Shown in pieces: positions 5,836-11,841 of a stretch of 11,841 nucleotides of DNA. The position numbers and the translations under genes were made by a program. The stretch lies in the NCBI GenBank assembly GCA_902385765.1, contig CABMGU010000059.1, positions 1 to 11,841 of the forward strand. Direction: 5' to 3'. The notes under the pieces are model-generated. The model worked only from the letters and a program-made list of their open reading frames with translations, ran no database searches and had not been told where the DNA came from. This stretch comes from an uncultured archaeon. Its GTDB lineage: Archaea; Nanobdellota; Nanobdellia; Woesearchaeales; ARS49. Each line of letters starts with the position of its first letter. Position 1 is the first letter of the stretch.

Positions 5836-6693
5836 ATGAAACATACCTGGATTATTACCGGTTTTCTGGTTTTGATGTTTTTTGCCGCCCAGGTTATTGG
5901 TTTGTTGATTACCCGGTCTTATGTTGATGTTTCTGCTTCTGCTGAGAAGGGCGAGCTTGTTTGGAAGGATTTGTCTGTTGCCGGAGTGCCGATTAATACT
6001 CCAGACGTTGAACCTGTAATCAGTACCGGGTACATTATTGGTGCAGTGTTACTTGGCACGCTTCTTATTCTGTTAATCATCCGTTTGAATACGGTCTGGT
6101 TGTGGAAGTTGTGGTTCTATTTTGCGGTTGTCATGTGCTTGTCACTTGCTTTTGGAGCGTTTATTCCTGCCTTGTATGCTTTCATTATTGCTCTGGTGTT
6201 TGGCTTTTTCAAGGTGTTCAGGCCTAATATTTATCTTCATAATTTGACTGAGTTGTTTGTTTACGGTGGTCTTGCTGTTATTTTTGTTCGTATGCTGGAT
6301 GTTAAATATTCCTTTATTTTGTTGATTCTTTTGTCATTGTACGATATGTATGCCGTTTGGAAGTCCAAGCACATGGTTAAGATGGCGAAGTTCCAGACCA
6401 AGAGCGGTATTTTTGCTGGATTGTTGGTGCCTTATGCTGCTCCGCGTTTGAAGGGCGTTAAGAGAAAGGTGAGGACTGCTGTTCTCGGCGGCGGTGATAT
6501 TGGTTTCCCGCTGATTTTTGCAGGAACGGTTTTGATTGCTTCTAATTTAGCTTCTGCGCTTATCGTTTCCGTCTGCGCCACTATCGCCTTGTCAATCTTG
6601 TTGTTGCTTAGCCAGAAGGATCGTTTTTACCCTGCTATTCCTTTCTTGACTGCGGGTTGTGCTGTTGGCTACTTGATTACTCTTTTGTTGTGA
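5836..6693 (+). CDS. Presenilin-type intramembrane aspartyl protease (PSH/SPP family)
   Basis: Archaeal homologue of presenilin and signal peptide peptidase, which cut membrane-spanning peptides within the bilayer. All three active-site motifs are visible in the 285 residues: YD (SLYDMYAV, D170) in one helix, GxGD (LGGGDIGFP, D221) in the next, and a PAL-like motif (YPAIPF, about 265-270, with Ile in place of Leu). About nine hydrophobic segments are seen, with an extracytosolic-type loop at about 28-62 and a basic loop (RLKGVKRKVR) before the second aspartate, as in archaeal PSH proteins. The start sits under a TATA box, so the message is probably leaderless. The gene end overlaps the convergent gene by 17 nt. 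Likely roles are clearing leftover signal peptides or releasing membrane-tethered factors; natural substrates in archaea are poorly known. Confidence 0.92.
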   Translation: MKHTWIITGFLVLMFFAAQVIGLLITRSYVDVSASAEKGELVWKDLSVAGVPINTPDVEPVISTGYIIGAVLLGTLLILLIIRLNTVWLWKLWFYFAVVMCLSLAFGAFIPALYAFIIALVFGFFKVFRPNIYLHNLTELFVYGGLAVIFVRMLDVKYSFILLILLSLYDMYAVWKSKHMVKMAKFQTKSGIFAGLLVPYAAPRLKGVKRKVRTAVLGGGDIGFPLIFAGTVLIASNLASALIVSVCATIALSILLLLSQKDRFYPAIPFLTAGCAVGYLITLLL

Positions 6694-7069
6694 ACTTGCC
6701 GAGCGATTTCTGTTCAGCGAGTGCAGAATAAGCGTATAAGTCCACAACAAGATTGTCTTCTGCTGCGATTGTTTGTATTCCTGTCTTGTGCTGGAGTTCT
6801 CTTGCAGTGTAGACTGCTTCTTTGTCTCCGCATAGTATTGCCAGTTTCGGTTTTAATTTTGTGATGATTTGTTCTGCTTGTTTTGTTGGCAGTATGATTA
6901 CTTCTGCCTGGTATTCTTTTATTTCCTTTTTTTCAACTTTCCCCGTTATGTGTGCTATTGTGCAGTCTGGCAGTTTGTAGATTATTCCTGCTTTTTTCGT
7001 GAGTGTTTCGCTTGTGCCTTCCGATTTGATTGTGGCCGTGTTTCCTGAGAAGCATATTTTTGGCGCCAT
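6677..7069 (-). CDS. Small protein resembling the C-terminal part of an MBL-fold hydrolase
   Basis: A 130-residue protein with no signal peptide or membrane segment. Residues about 72-110 (KPKLAILCG, then ARELQHKTGIQTIAAEDNLVVDL) look like the tail of archaeal metallo-beta-lactamase-fold proteins, where an ILTHFG-type strand is followed by a helix and an IAAxDGxxI-type strand. The metal-binding HxHxDH core is absent and no upstream fragment is visible, and the residue that would be His here is Cys80. It could be a divergent stand-alone domain, a degraded MBL protein, or a chance resemblance. A minus-strand TATA box (7091-7099) about 26 nt upstream supports an independent leaderless gene. The 3' end overlaps the presenilin-like gene by 17 nt. 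Confidence 0.62.
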   Translation of the reverse strand: MAPKICFSGNTATIKSEGTSETLTKKAGIIYKLPDCTIAHITGKVEKKEIKEYQAEVIILPTKQAEQIITKLKPKLAILCGDKEAVYTARELQHKTGIQTIAAEDNLVVDLYAYSALAEQKSLGKFTTKE

Positions 7070-7090
7070 ACTGCTAAGAATTCTTTTGTT

Positions 7091-7099
7091 CTATAAATT
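7091..7099 (-). promoter_or_regulatory. TATA box for the MBL-tail-like gene
   Basis: On the minus strand AATTTATAG is centred about 26 nt before the ATG at 7069. It overlaps the stop codon of the upstream DUF1653 gene (TAA at 7098-7100). Confidence 0.5.
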
Positions 7100-7319
7100 A
7101 ATTTGTTGTCTCAAGTACTGGTTTGAATCTTGGTACGTCTTTTCCGTTTACGTTTACATTTTCAAGGAACATTTTTTTGGGTCTTACCCATATTTGTCCT
7201 TCTCCGTACAGCGCTTTGTATATTATCATTTCTTCGAGTGTTTCGCTGTGTTTTGCTTCGCCTATTACTTCGTAATAGTTTCCTTTGTAGTACTGGTATT
7301 TGCCTTTTTTGACGTCCAT
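7098..7319 (-). CDS. DUF1653 family protein
   Basis: A 73-residue protein that fits the DUF1653 pattern along nearly all its length: KKGKYQYYKGNYYEVIG (4-20), KHSETLEEMIIYKALYGE (23-40), WVRPKKMFLE (44-53) and a closing NGKDVPRF (58-65). The family is widespread in bacteria and occurs in archaea. It is a small beta-rich fold of unknown biochemical function. The ATG at 7319 is chosen because the family begins just there and because a TATA element lies about 26 nt upstream. A longer in-frame extension toward 7601 would run through the SRP RNA gene antisense and is not credible. The promoter region is shared with the SRP RNA gene on the other strand. Confidence 0.87.
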   Translation of the reverse strand: MDVKKGKYQYYKGNYYEVIGEAKHSETLEEMIIYKALYGEGQIWVRPKKMFLENVNVNGKDVPRFKPVLETTN

Positions 7320-7340
7320 AATTGGAGTAATGCAGAAACC

Positions 7341-7348
7341 TTTAAAAA
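7341..7348. promoter_or_regulatory. Shared TATA box of the SRP RNA (+) and DUF1653 gene (-)
   Basis: TTTAAAAA on the plus strand predicts a start near 7371, the first base of the SRP RNA closing helix. Its complement, TTTTTAAA, predicts a minus-strand start near 7319, exactly the DUF1653 ATG. No other TATA-like box is seen in the 51 nt between the two genes, so one element appears to serve both directions. Confidence 0.6.
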
Positions 7349-7370
7349 CCCTGTTTCCAGCGTTATACAC

Positions 7371-7645
7371 GGGCAGGCTAGGCAGGGAGGTTAGCCCTCT
7401 CCTGTTACCGTTAACGGGCTTCAAACGGTGTCGAAGTCTGAGAAGCAGCATACATCCTGTATGTGAGTCTTGTGCTGGACGTTGAGGTTCTGTCCGGCAG
7501 GATTGTGTCTGCAGGAATCTGGCCAGGACCTGACGGTAGCAACCATAACTGTAGTTCTCAATGCTTGTCGGGTTGCGGAGCTGAGAAAGGCATAAGGTCA
7601 ACTCTTATGCAGTTGTGTGCTCATTCTTGGGCACGCCTGCCTACT
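7371..7645 (+). ncRNA. ffs: Signal recognition particle RNA (archaeal 7S)
   Basis: Scaffold of the SRP, which binds SRP54 and SRP19 and delivers ribosomes to the membrane. The ends close by GGCAGGC (7372-7378) with GCCTGCC (7635-7641), the archaeal helix 1. The 5' Alu-like domain shows GCTAGGCAGGGAGG and a GTTACC region as in other archaeal SRP RNAs. The S-domain core is diagnostic: CCAGG on the 5' side and GTAGCAACC on the 3' side form the SRP54-binding symmetric and asymmetric loops of helix 8 (about 7521-7544), capped by the tetraloop TGAC (7531-7534). This fits the URRC variant rather than the commoner GNAR. The size of about 275 nt is normal. The 3' boundary is approximate; T-rich sequence (about 7644-7653) follows. 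Confidence 0.93.
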
Positions 7646-7653
7646 TTATTTTC
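7643..7653 (+). terminator. T-rich terminator of the SRP RNA
   Basis: ACTTTATTTTC directly follows the closing helix of the SRP RNA. T-rich stretches of this kind terminate archaeal RNA polymerase. Assignment rests on position only. Confidence 0.4.
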
Positions 7654-7658
7654 ATAAG

Positions 7659-7667
7659 GTTTTTATT
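7659..7667 (+). promoter_or_regulatory. TATA-like box of the SDR gene
   Basis: GTTTTTATT is centred about 27 nt before the ATG at 7690, again a leaderless arrangement, and supports that start over an earlier in-frame ATG at 7615 that would lie inside the SRP RNA. Confidence 0.5.
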
Positions 7668-7689
7668 CTGTGCGCGCATTTTGTTCTGT

Positions 7690-8430
7690 ATGCGTTTTAA
7701 GAATAAAGTGGTGGTGGTTACCGGTGCTGGTTCTGGTATTGGTAGGGCGATTGCTTTAGCTTTTGCAAAGGAAGGTGCTTCTGTTGTTATTGCTTCTCAC
7801 CACAGCGATGGCAAAAAGGTCGAACAGGAAATCGTTAAGGCGGGCGGTAAGGCTTTGTTTGTTCAGGCCGATGTTTCCGGGTCTGCTTCTGTTAGGTCAA
7901 TGGTGGATGGCGTGATTAAAAAGTTTAAGCGTGTGGATTTTCTTGTCAATAATGCGGGTATTTTATTGCATGGCGATGCTGTTTCCACTTCTGAGGCAGA
8001 CTGGAATCGTGTTCTTGATGTTAATTTGAAGGGGATGTTCTTGTGCGCCAAATATGTGGTGCCTTGTATGAAGTCTGGTGCTATTGTTAATATTTCGAGT
8101 GAGTGGGGTTTGTCTGGTGGTCGCGATGTTCTTGCTTATTGCGCAAGCAAGGGCGGTGTTGTTAATCTTACGAGGGCTATGGCGTTGGATTATGCGAGAA
8201 AAGGTATTCGTGTTAATGCGGTTTGTCCAGGACTGATTAATACGAAGATGTTAACTGGTTTTTTTAGCAAAAAAGAGTTGCGCGAGATTGGTCAGATGGT
8301 GCCTATGAGGCGTATAGGCGAACCTGAAGAAATTGCGAGAGTGATTTTGTTTTTGTGTTCTGACGATGCAAGTTATGTTACTGGCGCAGTTTTGTCTGTT
8401 GATGGCGGGGATATGGCAGGTACTTATTAG
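7690..8430 (+). CDS. Short-chain dehydrogenase/reductase (classical SDR, FabG-like)
   Basis: NAD(P)-dependent oxidoreductase of 246 residues. Classical SDR motifs are in order: cofactor loop TGAGSGIG (11-18), DV (61-62), NNAG (87-90), VNLKG (111-115), catalytic serine in VNISSEWG (S137), YxxxK (Y150, K154) and VNAVCPG (175-181). The substrate loop about 182-200 is short, and the tail TGAVLSVDGG is typical of 3-oxoacyl-ACP reductase-like and sugar/alcohol SDRs. The substrate cannot be told from sequence. An upstream in-frame ATG at 7615 would add 25 hydrophobic residues encoded inside the SRP RNA; it is rejected in favour of ATG 7690, which fits the family start and the TATA spacing. It converges with leuS, leaving 2 nt between stop codons. 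Confidence 0.92.
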   Translation: MRFKNKVVVVTGAGSGIGRAIALAFAKEGASVVIASHHSDGKKVEQEIVKAGGKALFVQADVSGSASVRSMVDGVIKKFKRVDFLVNNAGILLHGDAVSTSEADWNRVLDVNLKGMFLCAKYVVPCMKSGAIVNISSEWGLSGGRDVLAYCASKGGVVNLTRAMALDYARKGIRVNAVCPGLINTKMLTGFFSKKELREIGQMVPMRRIGEPEEIARVILFLCSDDASYVTGAVLSVDGGDMAGTY

Positions 8431-8432
8431 AA

Positions 8433-11237
8433 TTACTTTACCAGTATCGCTGGCTTTCCTGGCATTGCTTGTTTTGCTTTCTGTTCAGGGCTTTCCTGCT
8501 CCTTGATAACTTCAATTGGGCAGTTGAATTCTTCTTTCAGGAACGCTATTGCGTCCATTAAGTTCTGGTATTCTGCTTCCTGGTGAGAGACTTGTGCTGG
8601 CAGTCTGCCTGGGTCTTTTACTATTTTTGGCACGAGTTGTGCTGCTTCTGGGTGTTCCTTGAATTCAGGCATTATGACCTTCATTATCTGTCCGACATCT
8701 CGTGTATTCGCCAGCAGGTCCTTTAATTTTCTGTACAATGCTGCTTTCCAGTCTTGTGCGACAAATAATGTTATCATTGCAGGTCTGTCCACTTTCGCTA
8801 ATTTCAGCACCTGTCCGACGTCATCAATGACTTGCACCATTAGCGCTTCTGCTTGTTCTAATTGTAAATTAATCTTGCTTTCATCATAAGAAGGCCATTT
8901 TTCGTTTGCTATCAGCCCTTGTTTTTCTATTTTGAACCATATTTCTTCGCACAAGTGCGGTGTGAACGGTTGCAGCATCAACGTCTGTGCTTCTATTATT
9001 TTGCTGAGCAGTTCCCTGTTCATTTGTCCTGCTGTTCTTCTTTGATACCATTTCAGGTGTCTTTGCAAATCAAAATATCCTCTTGATAATGCTGTTCTGA
9101 ACATTGTTTCTTCCATCGCTTTGCCGGCATCTCTTATTGATGAGTTTAGTTGGTGTTCCATCCATTTGTCTATTTCTTTTTCTCCTGAATGTTCGTGGTT
9201 TTTGGCGTAATTTTTTACAGCGAAGTCATACCATTGTTCGAGCTTTAGCTTCATGCTTTCCGCGAGTTCTGAGTCCCAGTCTACGTCGTTTAGTTCTTCT
9301 CCTGTGGATAGTATTGTTATTCTAGTTACGTCAGGGCTGAAGGTGTTGACCACGTCTCTTAACGTTTTGAATATTCCTTTGCTTTTGCTCATCTTGGCTT
9401 TTTGTATTGTTACGTATCCGTTTACTGCTATGCCTCTCGGCCAGAGTTGTTCTGGGAATATTGCTGTGTGGTTGAAGATGTAGAATGTCAGATGATTCTG
9501 GACTAGGTCTTTTCCTGAGCTTCTGAAGTCCACTGGGTACCAGTATGTGAACTCGTGTCGCATTTCTTCAAGCAGTTTATTATCTACGCCTAATTCATCA
9601 GGGTTTCCTGTGCCCAAGAATATGTAATCAAACAATTTGTCTTTTATTTTTCCAAGCGGTACTTTTTTCAGATGATGTGCTATCGTGTAAAACGCATTGT
9701 ATATGGTGCTGTCGCTAAGACTTTCTATCTTCCATTTCTTGTCCCATGGCAATGAAGTTCCGAGTCCGAATTCTCGTGTGCATGCCCAGTCTTTCAGCCA
9801 GTCTATGACATATTCGAATTGTGGTCTGACTTTTTCCGGGTACAGCTTCATTGTTTGCAGGCATTTCATTGCCTGTTGTTTCCAGTCTTGGTCTCCGTAT
9901 TTGATGAACCATTGGTTGTCTACAATCTTGACGTGGCATTTTGATAGGCACCTGCATACTACTGGGTTGATTAGTTCGTACATTATTGCTGCTTTTTTCT
10001 CTGATGTTAAGTCAGCTATTATCTCTGGTTTTGCTTGTTGTATGCTTTTGCCTGCGTATTTTCCTGTATTTTGCTTTAATTTTCCAGTATGAAATTCTTT
10101 TTTGTATACTTCTGCTGTTGCCTCTTCCAGTTTTTCATCTCTTGCACTCTTGATGCCCATTTTTGTGCAGGTTTCTATTGCCGGGTGTTCTCCAAATCCT
10201 TCTGCTGTTATGAGAGAAATCGGCTTGAGTTCTTTTGCTTCTGGATAGTTTGCGTCTTGTAGTTCTTTTAGTGCCATCCAGTCGTATGGTGCGTGGCTTG
10301 GCACGCTCATTACTATTCCTGTTCCTGTGTCTTCTGTTACGAATGTTGCTGGCAGTACTGGTATTTTTGTTCCTGTTACTGGATTAGTTACGTTCGCACC
10401 CACAATTTCCTTTCCCAGCATTTTTTTTATTTCTTTGATGTTGTGTTTCTGGTCTGCCAGTTTTTTCAGGCATGGCTCTGATATTATCCAGTGTTCTCCG
10501 TCGACCTCGGCTTCAATATAGGTCAGCTCTGGGTTTGCCCAGATGTTTGTTACTCCGTAGATTGTTTCTGGTCTGAATGTTGCGCACGGTAATACGTGTC
10601 CATCTGTTCTGAATTTCAGCAGGACCATTTCTTGTGGTGTTTCTCCTTCTCCTTCTGTTCTTGAGTGGTCTCCTACTGGCACGTTTTCTTTTGGGCACCA
10701 GACTACTGGGTGTTCTCCTTTGTTTACCAGTCCTTTTTTCTTTAGCGTGTTGAATTGCCATTTGATGAATTTGCTGTATCTCGGGTTGAGGTCTGTTGTG
10801 ATGAAGCTTCTTCTCCAGTCGATTGATAGTCCGTAATTTCGTAAGTCTTGTTCTGCTGCTTTTGAGAATGTTTTTATCCAGTGTACTGGTTCTTTGAACG
10901 CGGGTATTTGTTCGTCTGTGAACCCCATTAATTTCAGCGTTTGTATCTGTTTTTCCTCGTTTTCCGCCACTCTTTTTGCTGCTGTGTCTATTGGGCTTCC
11001 TGTTGCGTGGAATGCGAATGGGAACAGGACGTTGTATCCTTTCATTCGTTTGTATCTTGCGAATGCCTCTACTCTCATGTATGTGTATGTGTGCCCTATG
11101 TGGAGAAGCCCGTTGGCATAAGGATACGGTGTTGTGAGCATGAATTTTGGCTTGTCATTTGCATCTGATTCGAACACTTTTTGTATTTTCCACCGTCTTT
11201 GCCATTTTCTTGCTAGTTTGTGAAAGTCAAGTGCCAT
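8433..11237 (-). CDS. leuS: Leucyl-tRNA synthetase, archaeal type
   Basis: Class I aminoacyl-tRNA synthetase charging tRNA-Leu in the cytoplasm. The 934 residues contain the HIGH motif (46-49, in GLLHIGHTYTY), the KMSKS motif (615-619) and a CP1 editing domain (about 210-430) with the threonine-rich-type segment CATFRPETIYG (218-228), GTG (305-307) and SVPSHAPYDW with the conserved editing aspartate (D319). WACTREFG (484-491) and FRSSGKDLVQNHL (571-583) are typical of archaeal/eukaryotic-cytosolic LeuRS. The anticodon-binding domain (about 670-820) is followed by a C-terminal domain ending GKPAILVK. The length matches archaeal enzymes; nothing is missing. The start is supported by a TATA box about 26 nt upstream. 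It stands alone and is convergent with the SDR gene. Confidence 0.97.
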   Translation of the reverse strand: MALDFHKLARKWQRRWKIQKVFESDANDKPKFMLTTPYPYANGLLHIGHTYTYMRVEAFARYKRMKGYNVLFPFAFHATGSPIDTAAKRVAENEEKQIQTLKLMGFTDEQIPAFKEPVHWIKTFSKAAEQDLRNYGLSIDWRRSFITTDLNPRYSKFIKWQFNTLKKKGLVNKGEHPVVWCPKENVPVGDHSRTEGEGETPQEMVLLKFRTDGHVLPCATFRPETIYGVTNIWANPELTYIEAEVDGEHWIISEPCLKKLADQKHNIKEIKKMLGKEIVGANVTNPVTGTKIPVLPATFVTEDTGTGIVMSVPSHAPYDWMALKELQDANYPEAKELKPISLITAEGFGEHPAIETCTKMGIKSARDEKLEEATAEVYKKEFHTGKLKQNTGKYAGKSIQQAKPEIIADLTSEKKAAIMYELINPVVCRCLSKCHVKIVDNQWFIKYGDQDWKQQAMKCLQTMKLYPEKVRPQFEYVIDWLKDWACTREFGLGTSLPWDKKWKIESLSDSTIYNAFYTIAHHLKKVPLGKIKDKLFDYIFLGTGNPDELGVDNKLLEEMRHEFTYWYPVDFRSSGKDLVQNHLTFYIFNHTAIFPEQLWPRGIAVNGYVTIQKAKMSKSKGIFKTLRDVVNTFSPDVTRITILSTGEELNDVDWDSELAESMKLKLEQWYDFAVKNYAKNHEHSGEKEIDKWMEHQLNSSIRDAGKAMEETMFRTALSRGYFDLQRHLKWYQRRTAGQMNRELLSKIIEAQTLMLQPFTPHLCEEIWFKIEKQGLIANEKWPSYDESKINLQLEQAEALMVQVIDDVGQVLKLAKVDRPAMITLFVAQDWKAALYRKLKDLLANTRDVGQIMKVIMPEFKEHPEAAQLVPKIVKDPGRLPAQVSHQEAEYQNLMDAIAFLKEEFNCPIEVIKEQESPEQKAKQAMPGKPAILVK

Positions 11238-11256
11238 ATTCGTTTCTCAAGTTGCG

Positions 11257-11268
11257 TTTTTTAAAAAG
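11257..11268 (-). promoter_or_regulatory. TATA box of leuS
   Basis: TTTTTAAAAAA on the minus strand is centred about 26 nt before the leuS ATG (11237), predicting a leaderless mRNA. The box is nearly symmetric but no plus-strand gene starts at the matching distance. Confidence 0.55.
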
Positions 11269-11278
11269 GTTGCGCCTC

Positions 11279-11347
11279 CACTGGACAATCCGGAATATTT
11301 ACGGAAATTTCTCGACGAGAAACTTTGCTCAATTTCTCACTGGACAA
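11279..11347. repeat. Direct repeat CACTGGACAA flanking a 7-1-7 palindrome
   Basis: CACTGGACAA occurs at 11279-11288 and 11338-11347. Between them TTTCTCG-A-CGAGAAA (11308-11322) is a perfect 7-1-7 palindrome, and AATTTCTC occurs at 11306-11313 and 11331-11338. This lies between leuS and the endonuclease gene, which are divergent. It could be an operator for either gene or the remains of an insertion event. Confidence 0.4.
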
Positions 11348-11362
11348 GTGTGTGCGTAAGGC

Positions 11363-11370
11363 ATTTATTA
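11363..11370 (+). promoter_or_regulatory. TATA-like box of the endonuclease gene
   Basis: ATTTATTA is centred about 25 nt before the ATG at 11392, so this gene too appears leaderless. Confidence 0.45.
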
Positions 11371-11391
11371 AGTGATTTCTAAAGTGTTATT

Positions 11392-11841
11392 ATGAAATTC
11401 AAATATACGCCAGAACTTGCGAGGATTTGTGCCGAATTAACCGGTGATGGGCATATTCAAATTCAAGATTGGCGCGGTCTGGTTTCGTTCTATTCAAAGA
11501 ATCTGAACACAATTAATGATTTCGAGTCGCGTTTCCGGAAAATTTTCAATGTCAAAGGCAGAATTTATGTAGATAACCGCAGAAATTGGCTTCGGCACAA
11601 ACTTTTCTTTATTTCAATGCCGGTTGCGAGAGCACTTAAGAAGTTGGAAGTTCCTGTTGGCAACAAGACAAATCAGCCTTTTTATGTCCCGAAATGGATT
11701 CTTGCAGCAAGTTCCTCAATTAAAAGTGCATATTTGAGGGGTTTATATAATACTGAAGGATCGATTAATTGCACTAAAACTGGAAATAAGGACAGGTGGA
11801 AAATTGAGATTGAGATGTACAAGTGGGAAAAATATCGAAAA
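11392..11841 (+). CDS. LAGLIDADG-type homing endonuclease-like protein, C-terminus cut by window edge
   Basis: I translated this frame by hand: 150 codons with no stop up to the window end. It has the two-motif plan of LAGLIDADG nucleases: first helix LARICAELTGDGHI (9-22, acidic residue D19), second helix AYLRGLYNTEGSI (113-125, acidic residue E122). Each is the last turn of an interface helix followed by a Gly, as in the family. The spacing of about 100 residues is usual. It starts from its own ATG with a TATA box, not inside a host gene or intron, so it is a free-standing gene; the right flank is not visible, so an intron or intein in a downstream gene cannot be excluded. Base use differs from its neighbours: A and T are about equal on the plus strand, while the adjacent genes are strongly T-rich there. 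That suggests recent acquisition. Confidence 0.78.
   Translation, partial: MKFKYTPELARICAELTGDGHIQIQDWRGLVSFYSKNLNTINDFESRFRKIFNVKGRIYVDNRRNWLRHKLFFISMPVARALKKLEVPVGNKTNQPFYVPKWILAASSSIKSAYLRGLYNTEGSINCTKTGNKDRWKIEIEMYKWEKYRK

Noticed and set aside
7320..7601. N-terminal extension of the DUF1653 gene
   Set aside because: The added residues would be encoded antisense to the SRP RNA, and the family starts at the ATG at 7319.
7615..7689. Extended SDR start with a hydrophobic leader
   Set aside because: This stretch includes the 3' end of the SRP RNA and the SDR TATA box; the Rossmann fold begins directly after ATG 7690.
9697..10092. Plus-strand open frames opposite leuS
   Set aside because: They lie inside a full-length, motif-complete leuS gene and have no independent support.
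1..11841. CRISPR array, insertion sequence, prophage or defence island
   Set aside because: No regularly spaced repeats, transposase, integrase, phage or Cas genes are visible; the only mobile-type gene is the partial LAGLIDADG endonuclease.

Overview
The window is archaeal chromosomal DNA. Archaeal markers are a RIO1-family kinase, an archaeal-type DnaG, a HerA-like ATPase, an archaeal-type leucyl-tRNA synthetase, an archaeal SRP (7S) RNA, and AT-rich TATA boxes about 25-30 nt upstream of start codons, so that many mRNAs look leaderless. Compact convergent gene ends, small proteins and a free-standing LAGLIDADG-type endonuclease resemble DPANN-type genomes such as Woesearchaeota or Pacearchaeota. 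The archaeal assignment is firm; the DPANN placement is inference.

Layout. Left: a minus-strand pair, RIO1 kinase followed by a folylpolyglutamate/dihydrofolate synthase (FolC) cut by the window edge. Next is a 470-nt non-coding region (1544-2015) with two candidate structured RNAs on either side of one TATA-like box. The rightward one leads into dnaG and is followed by a long-range 18-bp stem just before the dnaG start. Then dnaG and a HerA-like ATPase on the plus strand. A convergent hairpin separates these from a minus-strand pair: a 68-residue two-helix membrane protein and a LolA-like lipoprotein. Divergent from that pair is a presenilin-type intramembrane aspartyl protease. It converges with a small MBL-tail-like protein and a DUF1653 protein on the minus strand. 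The SRP RNA gene starts from the TATA box that also appears to serve the DUF1653 gene. An SDR oxidoreductase follows, convergent with leuS. The right end holds the 5' part of a LAGLIDADG endonuclease gene.

How they work together. Much of the window is information processing: DnaG (primase and archaeal exosome subunit), a HerA-like translocase, LeuRS, RIO1 (small-subunit maturation) and SRP RNA. The second theme is the cell envelope: SRP RNA, a presenilin homologue, a lipoprotein and a small membrane protein. Most of the window is rich in T (and apparently G) on the plus strand whichever strand is coding. The dnaG leader and the endonuclease gene at the right end break this pattern.

The least explained part is the region between RIO1 and dnaG. 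It has two well-paired folds placed at the expected transcript starts of a two-way promoter, plus a pair of mutually exclusive stems upstream of dnaG. I could not match either fold to a known RNA family.
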